64,000 bases of DNA, taken from NCBI GenBank assembly GCA_021324155.1, contig JAJPJQ010000013.1, forward strand, positions 1-64,000, read 5' to 3'. Source of the stretch: Pseudomonadota bacterium. Lineage in GTDB: Bacteria > Desulfobacterota > Binatia > UBA9968. How positions within the stretch are numbered: the first letter of the stretch is position 1; each line of letters begins with the position of its first letter. The position numbers and the translations under genes were made by a program. The notes under the pieces were generated by a model. The model was not told where the DNA came from. It ran no database searches and was given only the letters and a program-made list of their open reading frames with translations. This document shows, piece after piece, positions 53,113 to 61,591 of the stretch.

Positions 53113-54419
53113 GCCACGTCCTGTCGTACTGCGAAGGCGTTCTTGGCCGCCACCGCGAGGCCGGCGAAGTAGAAGAGGTACATATGATAAGCGATGGGAT
53201 GGAACATCGCCGCGACGCCGAAGGCGATGAGACTGACCTGAATCGCTTCCCCCATGTAGAGCATCTCGGTGTCTCCCTCCTCGGCCGCGCGCCGCTGGAC
53301 CGACGCCGCCGATTTTATGCTCGCGAAATAGAACAGCAGGAAGATCGCAAGCCCGATCAACCCGAGTTCAGATGAATATTCGAGGTAGACGTTATGAACG
53401 ATTCCGCCCTCCGGCCCGCGTTCCTCCTGGACAGCCAGGTGGTTCTGGCCGATGCCCGCGCCGAGAAAGGGATGATCGACCGTGAAGGCGGCGGCCGCAC
53501 TCATGTCCGCCCAACGCTCGCGCGCCGAGCCCGTCTTGTCGGCTTCTATACTGGTAATCGTCGATAGCCGTTCGAGGTAGGCCGGTCCGACAATCGGAAT
53601 GCATATTAAAATCAACACAACAAGGGCCCAGACCCAGCGCCGGCCCCGGCGGCCGCGCAATTTCCAAAGGTAAAGGGGCAGCAGCGTCACCAACGTCAAG
53701 AACCCTGTCCGTGAGAAGGTCACGATAACGCCCGCGGCCGATAAGAAGATCGCCGTGAGCAAAAGGAGGCGCACCGAGAACCTCCGGTGAGTCAGCAATA
53801 GCGCGATGGTCAGTGGCAGAATGAGATTGAGCATCAGCGCCAGATCGTTGGGATTTCCGGTTAGCGGAGCGTCATAGCCCGCTATTCGATCTGCGGCACT
53901 CGGTGAAGAGTAGACGCCGGTGAAAAAATTCATCATTCCCGTGACCGCCAAAGGCACGGCCATTAAGCTCAAGGCCCAAAACGTGCGATGAAGTCTTTCC
54001 TTCGAGTCGATGATATTGCTGACCAACCAGAACACGACCAGAGTCCTGCTGTAGGTGTTCAGCAAAAAATTCCAGCTGTCTTCAGGGGAATAGGAGAGCG
54101 GAGCCGTGAGCGCGGCCCACGCGGTAAGGCAGAGTATCAGCCAAAACTCCAAGGCTCCGTAAGTGAGCGGCACATTACGAATGATGCGGTCCCAGACGTA
54201 AGCCGCGGTCGTTAGAATGGCGACGATTAAAGGAAGACGAAAGGGTTGAAGCGCCGGAAAAAAGCTTTGGGGCGCAAGGAGCATTAAGAAAGTAAACGTC
54301 ATGAACACCGAGAAAGGCACGGCTCCGCTCGAACGGCGGAGCGCTGCCCCTTCGGCAGTCGCGGCGGCCGGGTTAACGGCGGCTGGGCGCCACCATTCCA
54401 GAGATGAACTTCGAGCCAT
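53094..54419 (-). CDS. O-antigen ligase/polymerase family protein (Wzy-like)
   Basis: The 441-residue membrane protein has eleven to twelve helices and one large periplasmic loop carrying HPFLGAGIGQNHLAVQEERG and VHNVYLEYSSELGLIGLAIF, the Wzy_C signature. It resembles the TIGR03097-type putative polymerases of exosortase loci. It would polymerise repeat units delivered by the Wzx at 42208-43701, with chain length set by the protein at 59017-60606. No ribosome site is clear before the ATG. Confidence 0.85.
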   Translation of the reverse strand: MARSSSLEWWRPAAVNPAAATAEGAALRRSSGAVPFSVFMTFTFLMLLAPQSFFPALQPFRLPLIVAILTTAAYVWDRIIRNVPLTYGALEFWLILCLTAWAALTAPLSYSPEDSWNFLLNTYSRTLVVFWLVSNIIDSKERLHRTFWALSLMAVPLAVTGMMNFFTGVYSSPSAADRIAGYDAPLTGNPNDLALMLNLILPLTIALLLTHRRFSVRLLLLTAIFLSAAGVIVTFSRTGFLTLVTLLPLYLWKLRGRRGRRWVWALVVLILICIPIVGPAYLERLSTITSIEADKTGSARERWADMSAAAAFTVDHPFLGAGIGQNHLAVQEERGPEGGIVHNVYLEYSSELGLIGLAIFLLFYFASIKSAASVQRRAAEEGDTEMLYMGEAIQVSLIAFGVAAMFHPIAYHMYLFYFAGLAVAAKNAFAVRQDVAWKRAK

Positions 54420-54483
54420 TACCAGTGACGTTCAGAGGACCATCGCCGGCGGCGAGAGGGATGTTGCCGGCGCAAACAAAAGT

Positions 54484-55479
54484 TCAGCCCGCAAGCTGCT
54501 GGACGCGTTGTATAGCCTCAGCCTCGGGGTGCTGGCGACGTTGAAGGGATTTTCTGCCCGACATCCGGATTGGCTCGTCAGACATCATGATCCTATGGAA
54601 GCGATGTTCGCGGAACCAACGATGCACTTCCGGGTAAAACATTTTCCATTGGTACTTCGGCGTATACCAGTCGAAGGTTTCGAGCCATCGCCATCGCCAA
54701 TCGCGGTGCATGGAGATGGGAAGAAAAATGTAGAACAGGCTGCCGAGCTTGAGGATGCGATACAGGTAATAGAGAGGAACGGAGACCGTGCTCAGATAAA
54801 AAACGACTTTCAGCGGCAGACGCGTCGTGACGACGCGAATCATGTCGGAGAAATGGTTGCTGAAGCCGTAGCGGTCGTAAAGATAGACGGCCAAGCCCCC
54901 GCCCGGCTTGACCATCTCGGCTGCGCGGTCGAAAGCCGCTTTGGTATCGGGAGTGTGATGCAGTACTCCGATCGAATAGACGAGATCGAAGCTCTCCTTC
55001 CGAAAAGGCATCGAAAAGAGATTCGCCTGGACGAGGTGTACGCGCTCGCGCGCGCCGATATTCTCGTAAGCGGCGTCAACGGCGGACGTCAGGTCTATGC
55101 CGACAATTTCGCCGCCTTTGTTCGCGACGATCTCAGCGAAGCGACCGCAACCGACTCCCACGTCGAGGGTCAGGCGTCCTTTATAATCCTGCGCCGTCCA
55201 GCCGGTCGTCGCGTCCAGAGTCTCCTCCGATTGGCGCGTACCGTTTTGAGAATCTAACTGGACTGTACTGAACCAGTTCCATTCGCGGCCGAAGCTGTCC
55301 GCGTACGAGTCGTCGTTGACGAATCTGGGCACGCCTCGGATGATGGGATATGCAGCGCCGCAGCTGGAGCATTGAAGCCGCCCCTCCATGATCTCCGCGG
55401 CTTTGCGACTTTTCTCTTCGAGCTTGAGCTCGGTTTGGCACGGGGGACAGACCAGAAACTTCAAAGCGCCGGTTTTCAT
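54484..55479 (-). CDS. Methyltransferase with N-terminal zinc-ribbon (Trm112-like)
   Basis: The ATG at 55479 gives 331 residues. The open frame extends further upstream but overlaps the sugar transferase gene. The N-terminus is a Trm112-like Zn ribbon (FLVCPPCQTELKL, LQCSSCGAAYPIIRGVPRFV). Class I methyltransferase motifs follow: TLDVGVGCGRFAEIVA, VGIDLTSAVDAAYEN, FDLVYSIGVLHHTPD and VKPGGGLAVYLYD. A hydrophobic segment (VVFYLSTVSVPLYYLYRILK) may associate with the membrane. The ribbon-plus-MTase form is common in envelope-glycan loci. A methyl transfer onto a lipid-linked sugar is likely. Confidence 0.83.
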   Translation of the reverse strand: MKTGALKFLVCPPCQTELKLEEKSRKAAEIMEGRLQCSSCGAAYPIIRGVPRFVNDDSYADSFGREWNWFSTVQLDSQNGTRQSEETLDATTGWTAQDYKGRLTLDVGVGCGRFAEIVANKGGEIVGIDLTSAVDAAYENIGARERVHLVQANLFSMPFRKESFDLVYSIGVLHHTPDTKAAFDRAAEMVKPGGGLAVYLYDRYGFSNHFSDMIRVVTTRLPLKVVFYLSTVSVPLYYLYRILKLGSLFYIFLPISMHRDWRWRWLETFDWYTPKYQWKMFYPEVHRWFREHRFHRIMMSDEPIRMSGRKSLQRRQHPEAEAIQRVQQLAG

Positions 55480-55490
55480 GGCCCCCCTGT

Positions 55491-56963
55491 CTACGCCGCG
55501 CTTCCCAGCTCTTGGCCGGACTCGGCGGTCAATTCTTCCGCGGGCAAGTCGCGCGACTCCTGACCGAACAGAACGACTTTGATCGTCTGAAAGAGGATGC
55601 GGACGTCGAAGTAAAAGGACATGTGCTTGATGTAGTAGAGGTCGTACCGCATTTTCTCGATCTCTTCGTCGAGGCCGTTGGCGTAGCGGTAGCGAATCTG
55701 TGCCCAGCCTGTAATTCCAGGGCGCACCATCGAGCGCAGCGAGTAAAACGGAATCGGCTGCCCGCACTCCGGGGCGTTGCGCGAGACGAGAACGAAAAGC
55801 GCGAAGTTGGACGCCGGGTGCGGCCGTGGGCCGACGAGGTTCATGTCGCCCTGGAAAACGTTGACGAACTGCGGCAGCTCGTCGAGACGAAATTTTCTAA
55901 GCCATTTTCCCGCGCGCGTGATGCGATCGACGTTGTCGCCCGCCCACTCGGATGTCTCTTCCTTGGCCGGGTGCATGGTGCGGAACTTGAGTAGATTGAA
56001 ACGCTTGCCGTTTCTTCCGATTCGCTCTTGGATGAACAATATCGGCCCGCGTGAATCGAGCTTGATAACGAGCGCGACGAGAAGAAAAAAGGGCGCGAGA
56101 ACGATCAGGCCTACGACCGAAGCGACAAAGCTCGTGAGGCGTGCGAGTCCCTCGTCGAACCGGGACCGGCGAAAGTCTTTAGAAAAAAGCAGCGTCTCGG
56201 GCTTCAGCCATTCGATGGCGACTTTGCCCGTCATTCGCTCGTAGACCTCGACTCCGTCCTCGATGACGATGCCGCGTGGGCGATATTCCAGGAGGATATG
56301 ACGAACCGGGCAATGCTCCAGGCCCTCGGGCTGCGCGACAATGATCCGGTCCGGCCGTGAAATGTCGATGATCTGCCGCAGATGGCGCAGCGGGCCCATG
56401 TATGGATAGCCGAGCCCCTCGAGCACGTGTCGGAGCGAGTCGTCTTCGAAGAGGGTGGAGCTCGCCGAGTCGTCGACAATCCCGGCGATGTGATACCGGC
56501 AGGCCGGCTGCAGCTCCATCTGCCGGATGAGTTTTTGTGCCAGAGGGCCGGTTCCCAAAATGAGAACCCGATAAGAAAAAGGGCGATGCCGGAGTATCCG
56601 GTAAAACAGCGCGCGGCAAGCGAGCAGCACGCCGGCCACGGCGCAGGCGCTCAAGATCAAAAGTCCCGGCGTGATTTTGCTACCGGGAAATATAGTGTAG
56701 AGCAGCGCGAGCAGCAGGAGCGCCAGCGGAATGGAGCGGATGAGGCGCGGAGACGTCTCGGCCAAGTTACGGACGTTTCTGAGGTTGTAAAGGCCGTTGT
56801 AATAAAAAGCGAACGAGCAGCAGATCGAGAATCCGAACGCCTGCTGGGTCGCCACGTGCATTAGGCTCCAATCTCTGAATAAGAGATGCATCCAGCCCGC
56901 AAGGACCAGATAGACGGCGCCGAAAATCGAACTTCCTTCGATGAAGAGCAGCGTAGCGGACAT
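55491..56963 (-). CDS. Priming sugar-1-phosphate transferase (WbaP/TIGR03013-like)
   Basis: The 490-residue protein has four to five N-terminal helices, then a CoA-binding-like central domain (RVLILGTGPLAQKLIRQME). The C-terminal bacterial sugar transferase domain is preceded by a helix (FVASVVGLIVLAPFFLLVAL) and has GPILFIQERIGRNGKRFNLL, KFRTMHPAKEETSEW, RKFRLDELPQFVNVFQGDMN, LVGPRPHP, VRPGITGWAQI and EKMRYDLYYIKHMSF. These are the marks of polyprenyl-phosphate hexose-1-phosphate transferases that start repeat-unit synthesis. The closest match by eye is the sugar transferase of exosortase-linked EPS loci. Confidence 0.9.
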   Translation of the reverse strand: MSATLLFIEGSSIFGAVYLVLAGWMHLLFRDWSLMHVATQQAFGFSICCSFAFYYNGLYNLRNVRNLAETSPRLIRSIPLALLLLALLYTIFPGSKITPGLLILSACAVAGVLLACRALFYRILRHRPFSYRVLILGTGPLAQKLIRQMELQPACRYHIAGIVDDSASSTLFEDDSLRHVLEGLGYPYMGPLRHLRQIIDISRPDRIIVAQPEGLEHCPVRHILLEYRPRGIVIEDGVEVYERMTGKVAIEWLKPETLLFSKDFRRSRFDEGLARLTSFVASVVGLIVLAPFFLLVALVIKLDSRGPILFIQERIGRNGKRFNLLKFRTMHPAKEETSEWAGDNVDRITRAGKWLRKFRLDELPQFVNVFQGDMNLVGPRPHPASNFALFVLVSRNAPECGQPIPFYSLRSMVRPGITGWAQIRYRYANGLDEEIEKMRYDLYYIKHMSFYFDVRILFQTIKVVLFGQESRDLPAEELTAESGQELGSAA

Positions 56964-56975
56964 GCGTTGTGTTCC

Positions 56976-57953
56976 TTACGATCCGGCCGATACTCTCGAG
57001 GGCGCCATTTTCCTTACCAGACGATCTCTCAATTGCCCGCGGCTTCGCTGCCCGTAACGGCCGTATGCGTAGCCGTATTCATAGTAGTTAGCCAGCGGGA
57101 AATCGTCGCGGTTGAAGACGAGCCCCAGTACTTTGTTCGGTTCCAGCGCGTTTAAAGTCTCCTCCAGAAGTTTTTTGGGCGTCTTATGGGCGGCGACGAT
57201 GACGAGAAACGTTTCGACCCATCGCGCGATCACGCGGCAGTCGGGAACCGGAAGGACCGGCGGCGTGTCCACGATGATGTAGTCGTAACGCTCACGGGCT
57301 TCCTCGATGAACGCTTCGGCGCGTTGAGACTTCAGCGCTTCATAGGGAGATTCCAGCACCTGACCCGCGGTAATGATCGTGAGATTGTAGGTCGGCAGCG
57401 TTCTCTCGACGCTTTTCAGCGTGAGCGATGAATCTTGAATGGCGTCGATGAATCCCGGTCCATCGAAATTGTCGAGTCCGAAATGACTCCCGATCGAAGG
57501 CTCGCGAAGATCCGCATCGATGAGAAGAACACGGTTCTCCGGCGTTTGCGCCAGAGTCGCGGCCATGTTGATCGAAGTCAATGTCTTCCCCTCGCCGGCG
57601 CCGGCGCTGGTGATGCCGACGACTTTCAGGTTCGTGCTGCCGTGCGCTTCTTCGACAGCGCAGCAAAGAGTCTTATACTGTTCGGCGTCGGGGCTCGCCG
57701 GGCTCAGCAGAGTCACCAAATGATCTTCCAGCACTCCGGCGTGGGTGTCTGACCGCAGTTTCCATCTGGCCGGTGCGACCGGCGCGCGAACCGGTGGCGG
57801 CTCTACGGGGTCTTGCCGGGTGCTCTTCGCCAAAGACGCGGGTGCCTCGTCGGACCGTGGCGCCTCGCCGTTCTTGTCTAGTGCCACTCGCTCCTGCTGT
57901 AAGCGCTCTTGCTCCGCCTGCTCCAACGCTTCGAAAAACTTGCTCATCATCAC
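56976..57953 (-). CDS. CpsD/CapB-like bacterial tyrosine kinase
   Basis: The 325-residue cytoplasmic BY-kinase-like ATPase has Walker A AGAGEGKT (117-124), A' VLLIDADLREPS (about 142-153) and Walker B YDYIIVDTPPVLPV. The C-terminal Tyr cluster YYEYGYAYGRYGQRSRG provides autophosphorylation sites. The N-terminal 70 residues start SKFFEALEQAEQER and are a Pro-rich linker, as in the TIGR03018 proteins of exosortase loci. It would act with the Wzz-like protein at 59017-60606 to set chain length. It is 13 nt upstream of the priming transferase. Confidence 0.9.
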   Translation of the reverse strand: MMMSKFFEALEQAEQERLQQERVALDKNGEAPRSDEAPASLAKSTRQDPVEPPPVRAPVAPARWKLRSDTHAGVLEDHLVTLLSPASPDAEQYKTLCCAVEEAHGSTNLKVVGITSAGAGEGKTLTSINMAATLAQTPENRVLLIDADLREPSIGSHFGLDNFDGPGFIDAIQDSSLTLKSVERTLPTYNLTIITAGQVLESPYEALKSQRAEAFIEEARERYDYIIVDTPPVLPVPDCRVIARWVETFLVIVAAHKTPKKLLEETLNALEPNKVLGLVFNRDDFPLANYYEYGYAYGRYGQRSRGQLRDRLVRKMAPSRVSAGS

Positions 57954-57977
57954 CTCGCTTCCAAGCCCGTCCTCGGG

Positions 57978-59003
57978 TTATGTAATCATCGCAAACATGC
58001 TGAAAACCGAGCGCAGGACTTCGACGATATAGTTCTCAACGTGCAGCGAGAAATCTTCTGGGCCGTTTTGCCTCAAGGCGAAAAACATGACTGCCAGCAG
58101 CAGCAAGGTCGCCAGCGCTCCGGAAATCCAGTGAAATGGCGCTTTGACAAGCGACCAGCCTCCGCCAAAACGATTCTTCCGTGGATGCTCGGGACGGGCG
58201 CCTTGCTCGATATAAGCGATTACCTGGTCGATTGTGTCCTGATCGATGCGGCGCTTTTGCTCGGCGTAGCCGAAAAGCAGGGCATGATCGCAGACGATAT
58301 TGACAAGCCGCGGAATCCCGCCGGCGTAGCGCGTGATCCGCTGGAGGGCGGCGTCGCTAAAGATATCAATGCGGCGTCCTCCGGCAATGCGCAGCCGGTG
58401 CTGGATGTAGTCGCGCGTCTCTTCCGTGGTGAGTGGACGAATGACGCAGCGGAGCGAGATGCGCTGCTTCAGCTGCCTGAGCTCCGGCAGATCCAGTTTG
58501 GATTGAAGCTCGGGCTGGCCGGCCAGGAATATCTGCAGCAGTTTCTCCGTCGGAGTCTCGAAGTTCGAGAGCAGACGGACCTGCTCCAGCGCCGGCGGGT
58601 CGAGGTTCTGCGCTTCGTCGATGATCAGGACGCTTTTTTGTCCGGCGCGCCTGCGCTCGATCAAAAAATTATTCAGCGCGAAGAGCCGCTGCGGGAGCGA
58701 CTCGAAATTCTCCGTGATGCCGAAATCCCTCAGCATATATTCCACGAGGGCGTCGAACGGCAGCTTCGAATTAAAGATGTAGGCGACCTCGGTCTTCTCG
58801 TCGAGGCGGCGCAGGAGCGTCTGGATCAGCGTCGTCTTTCCCGTCCCGACCTCTCCCGTCAGCACGATGAAGCCTTTGCCTTCCTGGACGCCGTAGAGAA
58901 TTTGCGCCAGGGCTTCGCGGTGGCTCGGCGTCAGGTAGAGAAACTTGGGATCCGGCGTCGGATTAAAAGGCTTCTTTTCCAGACCGTAGAAGTTCAAGTA
59001 CAT
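57978..59003 (-). CDS. ExeA-like AAA ATPase (XrtA-locus type)
   Basis: The 341-residue protein begins MYLNFYGLEKKPFNPTPDPK then FLYLTPSHREALAQILYGVQ, the classic ExeA/TIGR03015 opening. It has Walker A GEVGTGKT (50-57), Walker B SVLIIDEAQNLD (about 127-138), a sensor region ETPTEKLLQIFLAGQPEL and a C-terminal membrane helix (ISGALATLLLLAVMFFAL). In exosortase-linked EPS loci this ATPase always sits between the Wzz-like and kinase genes, as here. The substrate is unknown. It probably energises export or assembly at the inner membrane. Confidence 0.9.
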   Translation of the reverse strand: MYLNFYGLEKKPFNPTPDPKFLYLTPSHREALAQILYGVQEGKGFIVLTGEVGTGKTTLIQTLLRRLDEKTEVAYIFNSKLPFDALVEYMLRDFGITENFESLPQRLFALNNFLIERRRAGQKSVLIIDEAQNLDPPALEQVRLLSNFETPTEKLLQIFLAGQPELQSKLDLPELRQLKQRISLRCVIRPLTTEETRDYIQHRLRIAGGRRIDIFSDAALQRITRYAGGIPRLVNIVCDHALLFGYAEQKRRIDQDTIDQVIAYIEQGARPEHPRKNRFGGGWSLVKAPFHWISGALATLLLLAVMFFALRQNGPEDFSLHVENYIVEVLRSVFSMFAMIT

Positions 59004-59016
59004 GACAGACCCGGTT

Positions 59017-60606
59017 TTAACGAGCGGCCGTGTCGCCAGAGCGCGCGCTGCGGCTCAGCATGTAGACGATGCCTTCGTTGTTGCGCGCGAAATAATAGGA
59101 GAACGCGACGACAAGCGCCAAAACGGCGGTCACCGCGGCAAGGCGGACGCCGATCGTGCGGCGATTGCGCCAGCGGTCCTTTTCGGTTTTGATTTGCCGA
59201 ATGCTCGCGAGCACCGGCACCCGCGTGAAGCCGCGCAGACTGTCGACGGAGTGGAACGAAGTATCGATGCGCTCTGCGAGTAGGACGACTCCGACAGCGA
59301 AGGCCAGCGACAGCAGAAAACTGAAAACCTTGAGAATCATGCGGTTCGGCGCGGCGGGCGCCTTTGGCGGCAGCGCTGAATCAAGAATACGGAAGCGGTC
59401 GCCTTTCTGACTCTGCTCGACGAGCTCTGCCTGCTGCGCATCGGCGTATTTTTTTAGCATGCCGACATAGAGCTCTTTTGTCGTTTCGTAATCGCGCACC
59501 GCATCCGGCGCGCGCGACTCCGCCGTCCGCGCCGCCTCGAGTTTGCGCTGGTAATCGCCGATTCCGCCCTGAATCTGGCTCCCTTCGTGTTTGACACGCT
59601 GGATTTCGGCGTCCACTTCACGCAGATCGTTGCGCAGCCTCTGGATCGTGGGATCGGAGCCAGTATCGCTCCGCGATTTGACATTGAACTTCGCGTCCGC
59701 CGCGCCGCTCTCTATCGAGGCGATCTCGGCCTGCGCCCGGATCACGTCGGGATGCTCCGGCGTTAGGCGCGTGCGCAGTTCATTCAAATCGCGGCGGAGC
59801 TTGGCGAGGTACTCCGCCTTGCCGCGCGGATCGCCGCCATCGAGCTCGGAGAGCTGCTTCTGGATCGCTTCGCGCCGATCGGCCAGGCGGGCAAGTCTGT
59901 CCATGTTGAGCCGCAGCTGATCGCCCAGGCGCTCGTAGGGCACGAGGTATTCGGTCGCTCCGCCCGGTCCGATACGCCCCATGCCTGCGAGCCGTCGCTC
60001 TTTATCGTCGAGCTGCTTCTTCATGTCGTCGAGCTGGGCCTTAAAAAATGCCGCGGTTTCGGTCGCCTGCTGCCCGCGCGTGCGCCAATTCTGATCGACA
60101 AAAAAGGACGCTAGCGCGTTCGCGACGAGCGCCGCAGTCCGCGGGTCTCTCGCACGGTAGCTTACGTTGAAGGCGATCGTCGAGCGTTTGCCGGGCTCTT
60201 GCTCCAGGGTTTTGAGCTCCAGTCGAATGTCTTGCCGCATTCGCTCGGCGAGGTCTTCAATAGGAACTCTGCCGCGCGCCGTCGGATATAAATTGAGACG
60301 CTCGATGACTTCCTGAAGCCGCGCGCGGCTCAGCACTTGCTGGTTGATGGTTTGAAGGCGCATTTCGACGGTCTGCTGCCGTGACGGGTCGGTCTCGTTG
60401 GGTCCCGCCGGGCGCACGAGCGAGCCTAGCTGATCCTGGTCGACGAGCACCGTCGCGGTCGCGGTGTACATGTCCGGAAGGAATACGGCAATTCCGACTA
60501 ACAGCGCGAAGGCGAGCGCGAAGGCGGCGAACGCAAGCCATTTGCGTCGCTGCCAAATCGCCCACAAATGCTCGGCGCCGGCTGTTTCCATTTGCTCCAT
60601 AACCAC
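59017..60606 (-). CDS. Wzz/GumC-like chain-length determinant
   Basis: The 529-residue polysaccharide co-polymerase has an N-terminal membrane helix (WLAFAAFALAFALLVGIAVF), Wzz motif YTATATVLVD and a long periplasmic coiled coil (about 150-420, e.g. LDDMKKQLDDKERRLAGM and LRLNMDRLARLADRREAIQK). Two further helices follow (NRMILKVFSFLLSLAFAVGV and TIGVRLAAVTAVLALVVAFS). It lacks a fused kinase domain. The separate kinase lies two genes downstream. It sets polymer length with the Wzy-like protein. Confidence 0.9.
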   Translation of the reverse strand: MVMEQMETAGAEHLWAIWQRRKWLAFAAFALAFALLVGIAVFLPDMYTATATVLVDQDQLGSLVRPAGPNETDPSRQQTVEMRLQTINQQVLSRARLQEVIERLNLYPTARGRVPIEDLAERMRQDIRLELKTLEQEPGKRSTIAFNVSYRARDPRTAALVANALASFFVDQNWRTRGQQATETAAFFKAQLDDMKKQLDDKERRLAGMGRIGPGGATEYLVPYERLGDQLRLNMDRLARLADRREAIQKQLSELDGGDPRGKAEYLAKLRRDLNELRTRLTPEHPDVIRAQAEIASIESGAADAKFNVKSRSDTGSDPTIQRLRNDLREVDAEIQRVKHEGSQIQGGIGDYQRKLEAARTAESRAPDAVRDYETTKELYVGMLKKYADAQQAELVEQSQKGDRFRILDSALPPKAPAAPNRMILKVFSFLLSLAFAVGVVLLAERIDTSFHSVDSLRGFTRVPVLASIRQIKTEKDRWRNRRTIGVRLAAVTAVLALVVAFSYYFARNNEGIVYMLSRSARSGDTAAR

Positions 60607-60626
60607 CCCGTCCTATCTTCTCCGCG

Positions 60627-61193
60627 CTAAGCGGCCACGATGAGCGTACAGTCGATCTCGACGGCGACGCTGCGCTGAAGCAGGTCGACGGAGACGACGA
60701 AGAGTCCCTTCTCGGGCTTAATCTTCAGAAGCATACCCTCAACGTCTTTGAGCGGCCCGCGGCTGATGCGGACCCGCTGGCCTTCACGGACGTAGGCGTG
60801 CGGCACGGCGTGCAGGCGGCTGTCGAGGACTTTTTTTATTCCTTCGATTTCCTTTTCGGGAATCGAAGCCAGTCGATCCCAGCGCTCGCCTAGAATGCGC
60901 ACCAGTCCGCGCGTTTTGCAGATCTCGTTGTAGCTTTGTTTGTCGACCGCCCGGCGGAGAAAAAGATAACCGGGAAACAGCGGCACCTGAGTCAAACACC
61001 GCAGGCCGCCGCGCCGCGACCAGATGTTTATCTTCGGCAGGAACATCTCGAAATTTTTGGCTTGTAGCTGATCGTGTACGATCTGTTCGAAATGACTGCG
61101 CGTCCACAGCGCGTGCCACTTCGGCTCTCCTAGCGCCGCGCTGTCTTCGTCTTCATCGAGCTGCCACAGCAGCCGCTCCGCATCTGCTTTCAT
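60627..61193 (-). CDS. NusG/RfaH-like transcription antiterminator (NusG-like)
   Basis: The ATG at 61193 gives 188 residues (a GTG at 61256 would add 21). The N-terminal NGN domain has KWHALWTRSHFEQIVHDQLQ, AKNFEMFLPKINIWSRRGGL, VPLFPGYLFLRRA, and the KOW domain has VREGQRVRISRGPLKDVEGM. It belongs to the specialised NusG paralogues (RfaH, UpxY, LoaP) that sit at the 5' end of long polysaccharide operons and let RNA polymerase read through them. Here it precedes a minus-strand run of about 38 kb. The upstream RNA is hairpin-rich. Confidence 0.85.
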   Translation of the reverse strand: MKADAERLLWQLDEDEDSAALGEPKWHALWTRSHFEQIVHDQLQAKNFEMFLPKINIWSRRGGLRCLTQVPLFPGYLFLRRAVDKQSYNEICKTRGLVRILGERWDRLASIPEKEIEGIKKVLDSRLHAVPHAYVREGQRVRISRGPLKDVEGMLLKIKPEKGLFVVSVDLLQRSVAVEIDCTLIVAA

Positions 61194-61226
61194 ATCGACT
61201 GGCAAGGCTTCGCCCCCTTCGGTTTT

Positions 61227-61359
61227 CCTCCCGTCCAGCGGGAGGCACCGATCCACCTATGTCTGCCGTCACTAATGCGCCCGCTATCCAGGAGGCGGGC
61301 TCGGTATCTCCCCGCGACTCGCACGGGGTACTCTCCACGGGGCCGGATCGGACCGGCCC
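61227..61359 (-). promoter_or_regulatory. Hairpin-rich leader before the antiterminator gene
   Basis: Between the small gene ending at 61370 and the NusG-like ATG, the minus-strand RNA can form at least three GC-rich hairpins: 61340-61359 (7-bp GGGCCGG/CCGGCCC), 61279-61300 (6-bp GCCCGC/GCGGGC) and 61227-61245 (7-bp CCTCCCG/CGGGAGG, 5-nt loop). None has a T tract, so they do not look like plain terminators. They could be attenuation or recruitment structures. I do not recognise a known riboswitch. Confidence 0.35.
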
Positions 61360-61369
61360 GATTCGGCGC

Positions 61370-61591
61370 TTACTTTACACCCGACTGCACGTTGACCTCG
61401 CAGATCGAATCCGGCTCCGGCTCCGCAACTTCATCGACGATGTGTTCGAAGCTTTTTCTAAGATCCGCACCCGCCCGCTCGCGCCGCCTCTTATAAGCGA
61501 CCAATGCGCGCGGATCGCTCGACCACGTGCGTCCGCCATCGATCGAGCAAAACTCGAATCGTTTGCCCTGTAACTCGACTTGCTTCAACAT
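61370..61591 (-). CDS. Small conserved hypothetical protein at head of the EPS run
   Basis: Starting at the ATG behind AAAGGAGG (start 61591), this encodes 73 residues: MLKQVELQGKRFEFCSIDGG, RTWSSDPRALVAYKRRRERA, then a helical ADLRKSFEHIVDEVAEPEPD tail. It is soluble with no membrane segment. An upstream ATG in the same frame (61630) lacks a ribosome site. It is the first recognisable gene of the minus-strand EPS run, 176 nt before the antiterminator start. The function is unknown. Confidence 0.6.
   Translation of the reverse strand: MLKQVELQGKRFEFCSIDGGRTWSSDPRALVAYKRRRERAGADLRKSFEHIVDEVAEPEPDSICEVNVQSGVK

Noticed and set aside
61194-61369. Known riboswitch (c-di-GMP, cobalamin, TPP) in the antiterminator leader
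   Set aside because: I compared by eye the conserved cores of these classes and none matched. Only generic GC-rich hairpins are seen.
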